This document shows, piece by piece, positions 36,018 to 44,886 of a stretch of 64,000 bases of DNA. This DNA comes from Erwinia aphidicola (lineage in GTDB: Bacteria > Pseudomonadota > Gammaproteobacteria > Enterobacterales > Enterobacteriaceae). The notes under the pieces are model-generated. The model ran no database searches and had not been told where the DNA came from. It was given only the letters and a program-made list of their open reading frames with translations. Position 1 is the first letter of the stretch; each line of letters begins with the position of its first letter. Made by a program: the position numbers and the translations under genes. Where the stretch lies: the NCBI RefSeq assembly GCF_024169515.1, contig NZ_JAMKCQ010000001.1, positions 3,844,001 to 3,908,000 of the forward strand. The letters run 5' to 3'.

Positions 36018-37952
36018 TTACGACGATTTTCTCACGCGCAGATACCATTCGCACAGCAGACGTACCTGTTTGCGGGTGTACCCTTTTTCCATCATACGGT
36101 CGACGAAATCGTCGTGTTTCTTCTGTTCGTCGGTCGACGTTTTGGCGTTAAATGAAATGACCGGCAGCAGCTCCTCAGTATTCGAGAACATTTTCTTCTC
36201 GATCACGGTGCGCAGCTTCTCGTAGCTGGTCCAGTTCGGATTACGACCATTGTTATGCGCCCGGGCGCGCAGCACGAAGTTGACGATCTCATTACGGAAG
36301 TCTTTCGGGTTACTGATCCCGGCTGGCTTCTCAATTTTCTCCAGTTCGGCATTCAGGGATTCACGGTCAAACAGCTGGCCGGTGTCCGGATCGCGGTACT
36401 CCTGATCCTGAATCCAGAAGTCAGCGTAGGTGACATAGCGATCAAAAATGTTCTGGCCATATTCGGAGTAGGACTCCAGATAGGCAGTCTGGATCTCTTT
36501 GCCAATGAACTCGGCGTATTTCGGGATCAGATAGCCTTTCAGATGCTCGAGATATTTCTCTGCCTGCTCCTGTGGGAACTGCTCACGGTCAATCTGCTGT
36601 TCCAGCACGTAAAACAGATGCACCGGGTTAGCTGCTACTTCGACATGGTCAAAGTTAAACACGCGCGACAAAATTTTGAAGGCAAAGCGGGTAGATAACC
36701 CGTTCATTCCCTCATCGACGCCAGCGTAATCACGATACTCCTGGTAAGACTTCGACTTAGGGTCGGTGTCTTTCAGGCTTTCACCATCATACACGCGCAT
36801 TTTTGAGTAGGTGCTGGAGTTTTCCGGCTCTTTCAGGCGCGACAGGATAGAGAAGCGTGCCAGGGTTTCCAGCGTGCCGGGCGCGCAAGGTGCATGGGTC
36901 AGCTCACTGTTGACCAGCAGTTTCTCGTAGATTTTTATCTCTTCAGAAACGCGCAGGCAATAAGGCACTTTGACGATGTAGACACGGTCTAAGAACGCTT
37001 CGTTGTTCTTGTTATTACGGAACGTTACCCACTCAGATTCGTTCGAGTGCGCAAGGATAATCCCGTTAAATGGCAGGGCGGAGATACCTTCCGTCCCGTT
37101 ATAGTTCCCTTCCTGGGTGGCGGTCAGCAGCGGATGCAGCACTTTAATCGGTGCTTTAAACATCTCGACGAATTCCATAATCCCCTGGTTAGCACGGCAT
37201 AACGCGCCTGAATAACCGTAAGCATCCGGATCGTTCTGGGCGTGGTTTTCCAGTTTACGGATGTCGACTTTACCCACCAGTGCGGAGATATCCTGGTTGT
37301 TTTCATCGCCCGGTTCAGTTTTGGCAATCGCCACCTGTTCCAGAATTGACGGCCAGACTTTCACCACTTTGAAGCGGGTGATGTCACCGCCAAATTCATG
37401 CAGGCGTTTAGCCGCCCACGGCGACATGATGGTGCCAAGATAACGGCGCGGGACGCCATACTCTTTATCCAGAATATGGGCATCTTCCTGCGGGTTAAAC
37501 AGGCACAGCGGATGGTCATTAACCGGGCTGCGCTCGCCGTCAGCGGTCAGCACGTAAATGGGTACGCGCTGCATTAAAGATTTTAGCCGCTCAGCCAGTG
37601 AGGATTTACCGCCACCGACCGGGCCGAGCAGATAGAGAATTTGTTTCTTCTCTTCCAGCCCCTGCGCCGCGTGCTTCAGGTAGGAGACGATCTGTTCAAT
37701 CGCATCCTCCATACCATAAAACTCTTCGAACGCCGGGTAGCGTGCGACCACACGGTTAGAGAACAGTCGGGAAAGGCGTGGCTCCAGGGCGGTGTCCACC
37801 ATTACTGGCTCACCGATAGCCATTAACAGTCGTTCCGCCGCGTTGGCGTATGCACTGCGATCCTGCCGGCAAACCGCAAGGAACTCCTGCAGTGTGAACT
37901 CTTCGTCCTTGGCAGCTTCATAACGCTGACGATAGTGATCGAATATATTCAT
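36018..37952 (-). CDS. yeaG: PrkA-family serine protein kinase YeaG
   Basis: A 644-aa protein of the E. coli YeaG length. The N-terminal AAA+ domain (about 20-390) has Walker A LGPVGGGKSS (about 108) and GLSTRFAFKIL; the C-terminal PrkA kinase-like domain follows (about 420-640). In E. coli YeaG is a Ser/Thr kinase needed for survival under sustained nitrogen starvation. A close match to a sigma-54 promoter lies 85 bp upstream, supporting nitrogen control. AAGGACGGGC sits rather far from the ATG (about 12 nt). It forms an operon with yeaH. Confidence 0.96.
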   Translation of the reverse strand: MNIFDHYRQRYEAAKDEEFTLQEFLAVCRQDRSAYANAAERLLMAIGEPVMVDTALEPRLSRLFSNRVVARYPAFEEFYGMEDAIEQIVSYLKHAAQGLEEKKQILYLLGPVGGGKSSLAERLKSLMQRVPIYVLTADGERSPVNDHPLCLFNPQEDAHILDKEYGVPRRYLGTIMSPWAAKRLHEFGGDITRFKVVKVWPSILEQVAIAKTEPGDENNQDISALVGKVDIRKLENHAQNDPDAYGYSGALCRANQGIMEFVEMFKAPIKVLHPLLTATQEGNYNGTEGISALPFNGIILAHSNESEWVTFRNNKNNEAFLDRVYIVKVPYCLRVSEEIKIYEKLLVNSELTHAPCAPGTLETLARFSILSRLKEPENSSTYSKMRVYDGESLKDTDPKSKSYQEYRDYAGVDEGMNGLSTRFAFKILSRVFNFDHVEVAANPVHLFYVLEQQIDREQFPQEQAEKYLEHLKGYLIPKYAEFIGKEIQTAYLESYSEYGQNIFDRYVTYADFWIQDQEYRDPDTGQLFDRESLNAELEKIEKPAGISNPKDFRNEIVNFVLRARAHNNGRNPNWTSYEKLRTVIEKKMFSNTEELLPVISFNAKTSTDEQKKHDDFVDRMMEKGYTRKQVRLLCEWYLRVRKSS

Positions 37953-38036
37953 GGCGATGCCCGTCCTTTCGTTTTTAGCACAGGTACCAGGAGCCTAATT
38001 GGGGTCAGCCCCTGAAGGAACTTGTTAATGAGTACA

Positions 38037-38051
38037 GCAACCCTTATGCCA
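38037..38051 (-). promoter_or_regulatory. Sigma-54 promoter of yeaGH
   Basis: On the minus strand TGGCATAAGGGTTGC keeps the invariant GG and GC of -24/-12 promoters at exact spacing (TGGCAY-N5-TTGC). Transcription would start near 38025, giving a leader of about 70 nt before yeaG. E. coli yeaG is a nitrogen-starvation gene. I found no clear NtrC site pair in the 320 bp upstream. Confidence 0.78.
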
Positions 38052-38140
38052 ACCTGACTGTTTTAGCGGAAAACACAATTTTTTTTGGTTACTCTGCTCG
38101 TCAAAATTTAGCGTCTTACAATTAAGCGTAGATCGCATTT

Positions 38141-38152
38141 AGGAAATTTCCT
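38141..38152. repeat. 12-bp perfect palindrome between yeaG and mipA
   Basis: AGGAAATTTCCT is perfectly symmetric and extends loosely to TTTAGGAAATTTCCTGAA. It lies about 100 bp upstream of the sigma-54 promoter and 223 bp before mipA, so it could be a regulator site for either gene. The rest of the 422-bp gap (37953-38374) is A/T-rich and has no ORF. Confidence 0.45.
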
Positions 38153-38374
38153 GAACCGCTCGACATTTTCAATGAAATTTCAATAACAAAGTCATTTTGT
38201 CACTAAGCGCTGGCCTTAACTGATGCGGGCTGAGGCGGTTTTCGTCAGAACAATGGTCAATTTTTAACAGTTCAATTGATTCTAAGTGCTACCAGTTGTG
38301 TAAATATCTGACTAACAATCCACTTACTGTTTAAACTATTACGCTGATTGTTATATTTATGGAACGGATAAATT

Positions 38375-39124
38375 GTGAACCATTTCAAAGTTACCGCGCT
38401 TGCTGCCTTTTTACCTCTCTGTTTTGCGGCACCCTTCGCACAGGCGAACCCACTGACGCTGGGCGCTTCACTGCTTTATAGCCAGAGCCCATATAAGAGC
38501 GGCCAGGACCGTTATTACCCTGTTCCCATCGTCAATTATGAGGGCGACAGTTTCTACATTCGCAGCCTGCAGGCGGGTTATTACCTGTGGAAAGACAGCC
38601 AGGATCAGCTGTCATTAACCGTGCTGGGTTCCCCGCAGAACTTCGACCCGGATGATGTGGATGATGGTGATATGAAGTCGCTGAATAAGCGTCATATGAC
38701 TCTGATGGGCGGTGTGGCTTATCGTCATAGTGCCGACTGGGGTATCGTGCGTACCACGTTGGTTGGCGATATGCTCGATAACAGTAACGGAATAATCTGG
38801 GATCTGACCTATCTGTACCGCTTCGAATTTGGCCGTTTCAGCCTGACGCCGGGCATCGGTGCGCTGTGGAACAGCTCGAATCAGAACGACTACTATTACG
38901 GGATTTCCTCTGCTGAATCTCGCCGCAGCGGTCTGGACAGTTACGATCCTGACAGCAGCTGGAGCCCCTATCTGGAAGTGACCGCCGGCTGGAAAATTGC
39001 CGACAGCTGGAATGCCACGCTTTCAGGCCGCTACACCCGTCTGGGCAGTGATATCAAGGATAGCCCGATGGTGGACCAGGATTCTCAGGTTCTGCTATGG
39101 ACCGGAGTCAGCTATACCTTCTGA
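38375..39124 (+). CDS. mipA: MltA-interacting outer-membrane protein MipA (OmpV family)
   Basis: A 249-aa outer-membrane protein (E. coli 248) that scaffolds murein hydrolase MltA and synthase PBP1B. The signal peptide ends ...APFAQA before NPLTLG (about residue 25). Alternating beta-barrel strands follow, including YPVPIVNYEGDSFYI and the final VLLWTGVSYTF, whose terminal Phe is typical of outer-membrane barrels. The start is GTG 38375, with ACGGA at proper distance. It is divergent from yeaG. Confidence 0.95.
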   Translation: MNHFKVTALAAFLPLCFAAPFAQANPLTLGASLLYSQSPYKSGQDRYYPVPIVNYEGDSFYIRSLQAGYYLWKDSQDQLSLTVLGSPQNFDPDDVDDGDMKSLNKRHMTLMGGVAYRHSADWGIVRTTLVGDMLDNSNGIIWDLTYLYRFEFGRFSLTPGIGALWNSSNQNDYYYGISSAESRRSGLDSYDPDSSWSPYLEVTAGWKIADSWNATLSGRYTRLGSDIKDSPMVDQDSQVLLWTGVSYTF

Positions 39125-39206
39125 CGCTGCAGGTATGCACTGATAAAGGGCGCTCTGCGCCCTTTTGCACATCTGTAGCGCACCAATAAAGTGCATGGAG
39201 ATTGCG

Positions 39207-40058
39207 ATGAGCCGAATTGTTACCTTTGCTGATGGAACCCCCTTGCCTGCGATTGGACAGGGGACCTGGTATATGGGGGAGAGCCCGGATTTGCAACGCC
39301 AGGAAGTGAGCGCATTACAGGCCGGACTGGATTGCGGGTTAACGCTGATTGATACGGCTGAAATGTATGCTGACGGCAGGGCGGAAGAAGTGGTTGGCGT
39401 GGCGCTGAAACAGCGCCGTGACCAGGCGTTCGTCGTGTCAAAAGTTTACCCCTGGCACGCCGGGCAGTTGGAGGCGATTGAAGCCTGCGAGCGCAGCCTA
39501 CAACGTCTGCAAACGGATTATCTCGATCTCTACTTGCTGCACTGGCGCGGCAATATCCCGCTGGAGGAGACGCTACGGGCAATGGAGCAGCTGCAGAGCC
39601 AGGGCAAAATTCGCCGCTGGGGCGTATCCAATTTTGACGTCGAGGATATGCAGGAGCTGCTGGCTGAAGAGGGCGGAGAGCATTGCGCAACTAATCAGGT
39701 GCTGTACCATCTGGCCTCACGCGGTATTGAGTATGATCTGCTGCCGGAATGTCAGCAGCGGGCAATGCCGGTGATGGCCTACTGCCCGCTGGCACAGGCC
39801 GGAAAATTGCGCAGCGAGCTGATGCAACACCCGACGCTACGCGATATTGCACAACAAAAGGGCATCAGCGTCGCTCAGCTGCTGCTGGCATGGGCAATCC
39901 GCAAAGAAGGGGTACTGGCCATTCCTAAAGCCAGCACTATTGCCCATGTGCAGGAGAATGCGGCTGCACTTGAGGTGACCTTATCCAGTGCGGAGCTGGC
40001 GCTGATTAACCAGGCTTACCCGCCCCCGGTCAGCAAAATGCCGCTGGATGTGGTGTAA
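39207..40058 (+). CDS. yeaE: Aldo/keto reductase YeaE
   Basis: A 283-aa NADPH aldo/keto reductase (E. coli YeaE 284, active on methylglyoxal). The catalytic tetrad residues are seen in LIDTAEMYADG (Asp, Tyr), VSKVYPW (Lys) and LYLLHW (His). The NADPH-binding end is IPKASTIAHVQENAAAL. ATG 39207 has GGAG 6 nt upstream; the frame is open 14 codons before it without family similarity. It converges on yeaD with a 27-nt gap. Confidence 0.95.
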   Translation: MSRIVTFADGTPLPAIGQGTWYMGESPDLQRQEVSALQAGLDCGLTLIDTAEMYADGRAEEVVGVALKQRRDQAFVVSKVYPWHAGQLEAIEACERSLQRLQTDYLDLYLLHWRGNIPLEETLRAMEQLQSQGKIRRWGVSNFDVEDMQELLAEEGGEHCATNQVLYHLASRGIEYDLLPECQQRAMPVMAYCPLAQAGKLRSELMQHPTLRDIAQQKGISVAQLLLAWAIRKEGVLAIPKASTIAHVQENAAALEVTLSSAELALINQAYPPPVSKMPLDVV

Positions 40059-40085
40059 GGAGCGGCGTTAGCCGCCCCTGAGCGA

Positions 40086-40964
40086 TTAAACTTTGCTACG
40101 CACCCGGAAGGTGGTTGCCAGCCGCGCCGGGTTTTCTCCGGCACTTTTCATCGCGCTGCTGACGTGGGCGGTTTCGACGCAGACCATGGTTTGATAGCCG
40201 TCATTCGCCATATCCCCCATGCTGCATGAGAGTTCAGCCCCCGGGTTCCACGTGACAACGTCACTATGATGATGGTGGTAGACCTCAACAACGCGCTGAC
40301 CCGCCTTGTCGTTAATGACGCTGCAATCCGCTGGCGCGGTATAGATGCGGTCAATGCGCTGCGGATAGGTCTGCTTACCGTCGTCTGAATGCCCCTCAAC
40401 GCCGTTATTAACCTTATCGATAAAGCGGTTGCCAAGCCCGCTCACCTCTACGCCCTGAATATCCGCGACTGCAAAATAGCTGTGCAGGGCCGCAGTCGCC
40501 TCAAAGTCACCGTGGGCTTCCAGCTCAATTTCGCAGCGGTCGCTGAAGCGGAAACGGGCAAACAGGGTGAAATCATGCGGCCACAGCTTCTTAGTCTGTT
40601 CGTTGCTTTCCAGCACCAGCGTCAGCACCACGCTGTCAGCATTCTCATCGTGGGCGGAGAGTTTCCACGGCAGGTTACGGGCGAATCCATGCGCAGGTTC
40701 ACCGGCAGGGCCGAACCATGGCCAGCAGATCGGGACGCCGCCGCGAATGGCTTTCCCGCTGTTCCACGCGGTTTTGTCGCTGAGCCAGATGACCGGCTTC
40801 TCGCCTGAAGGCTGCCAGGCAATCAGCTGGGCGCCCTGCAGGGTGACGGCAGCGCGGACTTTAGGATGGGTGACGACGATTGTCGGCAGTTCACCTATCT
40901 GGCGCTGGGTGATGTAGGGGCTAATTTGGTTAATGACCGGCAGTGAAAAAAGTTTCTCGTTCAT
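40086..40964 (-). CDS. yeaD: D-hexose-6-phosphate mutarotase YeaD
   Basis: A 292-aa aldose-1-epimerase-like protein (E. coli YeaD 294) that interconverts anomers of glucose-6-phosphate-type sugars. The galactose-mutarotase fold includes IRGGVPICWPWFG, ALHSYFAVADI (catalytic His) and VVTWNPGAELSCSMGDM with the later catalytic Glu in VCVETAHV. It lies downstream of gapA on the same strand, separated by a strong terminator, as in E. coli, where the two are considered partly cotranscribed. Confidence 0.95.
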   Translation of the reverse strand: MNEKLFSLPVINQISPYITQRQIGELPTIVVTHPKVRAAVTLQGAQLIAWQPSGEKPVIWLSDKTAWNSGKAIRGGVPICWPWFGPAGEPAHGFARNLPWKLSAHDENADSVVLTLVLESNEQTKKLWPHDFTLFARFRFSDRCEIELEAHGDFEATAALHSYFAVADIQGVEVSGLGNRFIDKVNNGVEGHSDDGKQTYPQRIDRIYTAPADCSVINDKAGQRVVEVYHHHHSDVVTWNPGAELSCSMGDMANDGYQTMVCVETAHVSSAMKSAGENPARLATTFRVRSKV

Positions 40965-40990
40965 GAGTCAGCCTTCTGAAATTTAACCAT

Positions 40991-41016
40991 AAAAAAAGGG
41001 CGACTCACGTCGCCCT
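40991..41016 (-). terminator. Rho-independent terminator of gapA
   Basis: AGGGCGAC/GTCGCCCT 8-bp stem with a 4-nt loop and seven T on the minus strand, 18 nt past the gapA stop. Confidence 0.93.
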
Positions 41017-41034
41017 CAGATTCTCTCGCGTCGC

Positions 41035-42101
<1,067 letters not shown>

Positions 42102-42371
42102 GCGGAATCGTGTCAATTGTTGCGACAAATCAAACTGTCGAGCAGGAATTATTCGACACAAAACCTATTTCTTGACCCGCGAACTACATTGATATTGGGA
42201 TACTGTGCCCGAATATAAAGGGATGGTCGATCCGAATGGTGATCTGCATCACAGTTTGAGATATGACAGAATTCTCTCAGCGCCCGGACGCGAAAAATTC
42301 ACCTGATCTTGTTAAGTATTTGTTAGAATACTCAGCGATCTTTTCAGAACAACACTGCCAGAGAGTCTAGC

Positions 42372-42782
42372 ATGGCTAATGAAAATACACCTTTCTCACC
42401 CGAAAATGAGTTGAACGAGATGCAGCGCTACGTCACCCAGCAGCGCGGCACCGAACCTCCGTACTCCGGTAAACTGTTGCATAACAAAGACCAGGGCATA
42501 TACCACTGTCTGGTGTGCAAAGCTCCGCTGTTCCTGTCGGGCAGTAAATATGATTCCGGCTGCGGCTGGCCGAGCTTCTATGAACCCTACAGTGATGAAG
42601 CTATTCGCTATCTGGAAGACGATTCCCACGGTATGCAGCGCGTTGAGATCCGCTGCGGCAGCTGCGATGCCCACCTGGGGCATGTGTTCCCGGACGGCCC
42701 GCAGCCGACCGGAGAGCGCTTCTGCGTGAACTCTGCCTCGCTGAGCTTCACCGACGAAGACGGCAACAGCACTCGGGGGTAA
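42372..42782 (+). CDS. msrB: Peptide methionine (R)-S-oxide reductase MsrB
   Basis: A 136-aa enzyme that reduces the R form of methionine sulfoxide in proteins. Zinc is held by two CxxC pairs, CLVCKAP and CGSCDAH. The catalytic Cys is in RFCVNSASL (about residue 119), with GWPSFYEP and [10 protein letters not shown] as substrate-site motifs. The ATG is preceded by AGAGAGTCTAGC. yeaC begins 6 nt after its stop, so they form an operon, as in E. coli. Confidence 0.97.
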   Translation: MANENTPFSPENELNEMQRYVTQQRGTEPPYSGKLLHNKDQGIYHCLVCKAPLFLSGSKYDSGCGWPSFYEPYSDEAIRYLEDDSHGMQRVEIRCGSCDAHLGHVFPDGPQPTGERFCVNSASLSFTDEDGNSTRG

Positions 42783-42788
42783 GGCATA

Positions 42789-43067
42789 ATGGAACTGGAT
42801 GAAATGATTGCCAGCATGACGCCGGAAGTGTATCAGCGTCTGGCGACGGCGGTAGAAACCGGCAAGTGGGCTGACGGCGTGGCATTAACCGCAGAGCAGA
42901 AAGAGAACAGCCTGCAGCTGGTGTTGCTATGGCAGGCGCGTCACAACGATAACCCGCAGCATATGAGCGTGGCGAAGGGCGGGGAGATCGTGACCAAGAG
43001 TAAGAAACAGCTGAAAGAAGAGTTTGGCATTGGCGATGACGACGTCACGCAAATCACGCTGCAGTAA
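42789..43067 (+). CDS. yeaC: YeaC family protein (DUF1315)
   Basis: A 92-aa conserved protein of unknown function (E. coli YeaC 90). Conserved stretches are MTPEVYQRLATAVE, GKWADGVALT and LVLLWQARHN. The start has TAAGGCATA just upstream, within the msrB stop region, so translation is probably coupled. A perfect 22-bp palindrome begins at its stop codon and a strong terminator follows. Confidence 0.94.
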   Translation: MELDEMIASMTPEVYQRLATAVETGKWADGVALTAEQKENSLQLVLLWQARHNDNPQHMSVAKGGEIVTKSKKQLKEEFGIGDDDVTQITLQ

Positions 43068-43088
43068 ATTATTCCTGCAGGAATAATT
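43067..43088. repeat. 22-bp perfect palindrome after yeaC
   Basis: AATTATTCCTGCAGGAATAATT is fully self-complementary, centred on a PstI-like CTGCAG, and starts at the last base of the yeaC stop. A real terminator follows 10 nt later, so this palindrome is a separate element. Confidence 0.75.
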
Positions 43089-43097
43089 CGTACAAAG

Positions 43098-43137
43098 AAT
43101 CGCCGGCCCGGTCTGCTGACTGCCCGGCGATTTTTTT
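43098..43137 (+). terminator. Rho-independent terminator of msrB-yeaC
   Basis: AATCGCCGG/CCGGCGATT 9-bp stem with a 17-nt loop and seven T, 31 nt past yeaC and just before the convergent pncA stop. Confidence 0.9.
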
Positions 43138-43143
43138 ATCCCT

Positions 43144-43758
43144 TCAGAGGATCACCGCTCCGGCGTTGGCCATCTCTTGCAGCGCTTTCTGGCTGTCATC
43201 CGGCCTAAGGTTGACACCACGGCAGCCTGCGGACACCAGCGTCACCTGATAACCGAGTGCCAGCGCATCCAGCACGCTGTATTTCACGCAGTAGTCCGTT
43301 GCCAGCCCCATTACCGTCAGTGAGGTGACTGCGTGCTGCTGCAACCACGCGTGCAGATGCGTCTGCTGACGCTGCCCGTTGTCAAAAAACGCGCTGTAGC
43401 TGTCAATCTGCGGATTTTCGCCTTTACAGATCTGCGTGCTAATCAGCGAGCGGTCCAGCTCAGGATGCAGCTCGGCGCCTGGGCTGTGCTGGATAGCGTG
43501 ATCCGGCCACCACACCTGGGGTAAACCATGCAGTTCACCCACGGTGCCGGGGATATTACCCGCCGTGGAGGCAAAACTACCGTGCCCGGCAGGGTGCCAG
43601 TCGAGCGTGGCGATGACCGGCTCACCGCGCGCGCAGAACTCAGCCGCCAGCCGATTAGCCACCGCGATAGTCTGGTCGCCATCGGCCACCGCCAGCGCGC
43701 CGCCCGGACAGAAATCATTCTGTAAGTCGATGAGTAACAGTGCCTGACGTGCGCTCAT
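43144..43758 (-). CDS. pncA: Nicotinamidase PncA
   Basis: A 204-aa amidase (E. coli 213) that converts nicotinamide to nicotinate for NAD salvage and also activates pyrazinamide. The Asp-Lys-Cys triad appears as LLIDLQNDFCPGG (Asp11), ICKGENP (Lys about 112) and MGLATDYCVKYS (Cys about 158). The metal site is TLDWHPAGHGSF. It follows ansA by 15 nt on the same strand, as in E. coli, so the two are probably cotranscribed. It converges with yeaC. Confidence 0.96.
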   Translation of the reverse strand: MSARQALLLIDLQNDFCPGGALAVADGDQTIAVANRLAAEFCARGEPVIATLDWHPAGHGSFASTAGNIPGTVGELHGLPQVWWPDHAIQHSPGAELHPELDRSLISTQICKGENPQIDSYSAFFDNGQRQQTHLHAWLQQHAVTSLTVMGLATDYCVKYSVLDALALGYQVTLVSAGCRGVNLRPDDSQKALQEMANAGAVIL

Positions 43759-43773
43759 ACCACTCTCCCCGGG

Positions 43774-44787
43774 TTAATCCTGAGTTAATTCACCGCGCAG
43801 GTTCTGCGTCATAAGCTGGCGGATCTCTTCACTGCTCAGATCCTGGCTCAGCAGGAAGTGCAGCTTGGTCAGCGTGGCTTCCACGGTCAGGTCAGCTCCG
43901 CTGATCACACCGGCGTGTGCCAGGGCATTGCCGGTGGCGTAACCGCCCATGTTCACTTTGCCGGACATGCACTGGGTCAGATTAACCACCACGATACCAC
44001 GGTCAGACGCTTCCTGAAGTTCGCGCAGGAACTCTTTATTCTGCGGCGCGTTACCGACGCCGTAGGAGCGCAGGATCAGCGCTTTCACCGGCTGCTGCAG
44101 GAAGTTACTCACCACTTCTGACGAAATCCCCGGGTAAATCGTCACCACGCCAATCGGCTGCGGCGTAATGGGATGAACGATCAGCTCACCGTTGCCGGTC
44201 GGGGCCGCTGGCGTATTGAGGCGGCGAATATGGATACCAGCTTCCAGCAGCGGGGCCAGGTTGGGCGAAGCGAAGGCGTTAAAGCCATCGGCGTGCGCCT
44301 TAGTGGTGCGATTACCGCGGAACAGGGTGTTGTTGAAGAACAGCGTCACTTCATTGATCGGGTAGTTTGCTGCGACAAACAGCGAGTTAAGCAGGTTCTG
44401 CTGCCCGTCAGAGCGCAGCTGCTCCAGCGGGATCTGTGACCCTGTCACGATGACCGGCTTCGCCAGATTCTCCAGCATAAAGGAGAGCGCAGAGGCGGTG
44501 AACGCCATGGTGTCGGTGCCATGCAGGATCACGAAACCATCGTAGTTATCATAGTTCTGGCGAATATCATCCGCAATCGATTGCCAGTCCTGCGGCGTCA
44601 TGTCCGAGGAGTCAATCAGCGGGGCGTATTCGTGGATGGTGAAATCTGGCATTTCCGGGCGATGGAATTCTGGCATATTTGCCAGCTGATTTTGCAGGTG
44701 GCCGGAAACAGGGATAAAGCCGTGTTCGGAACGCTGCATGCCGATGGTACCGCCGGTGTAGGCGACATAAATCGATTTCTTTTGCAT
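43774..44787 (-). CDS. ansA: Cytoplasmic L-asparaginase I
   Basis: A 337-aa low-affinity asparaginase (E. coli 338). Both threonine motifs are present: AYTGGTIGM (Thr about 12) and ILHGTDTMAF (Thr about 90). VTGSQIPL and the C-terminal GGYATGNALAHAGVISG (allosteric-site region of AnsA) follow. There is no signal peptide, which separates it from periplasmic AnsB. It is upstream of pncA in an ansA-pncA unit and 99 nt after sppA. Confidence 0.96.
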   Translation of the reverse strand: MQKKSIYVAYTGGTIGMQRSEHGFIPVSGHLQNQLANMPEFHRPEMPDFTIHEYAPLIDSSDMTPQDWQSIADDIRQNYDNYDGFVILHGTDTMAFTASALSFMLENLAKPVIVTGSQIPLEQLRSDGQQNLLNSLFVAANYPINEVTLFFNNTLFRGNRTTKAHADGFNAFASPNLAPLLEAGIHIRRLNTPAAPTGNGELIVHPITPQPIGVVTIYPGISSEVVSNFLQQPVKALILRSYGVGNAPQNKEFLRELQEASDRGIVVVNLTQCMSGKVNMGGYATGNALAHAGVISGADLTVEATLTKLHFLLSQDLSSEEIRQLMTQNLRGELTQD

Positions 44788-44886
44788 TGGTTAACTCAGG
44801 GCTTGCCGAAAAGGCGCAGTATAAGGGGAATTGTCAGGAAAACCAGCCCGACCAGAGATGGCCGGGCCGTTTAGTGCGTTAACTCA

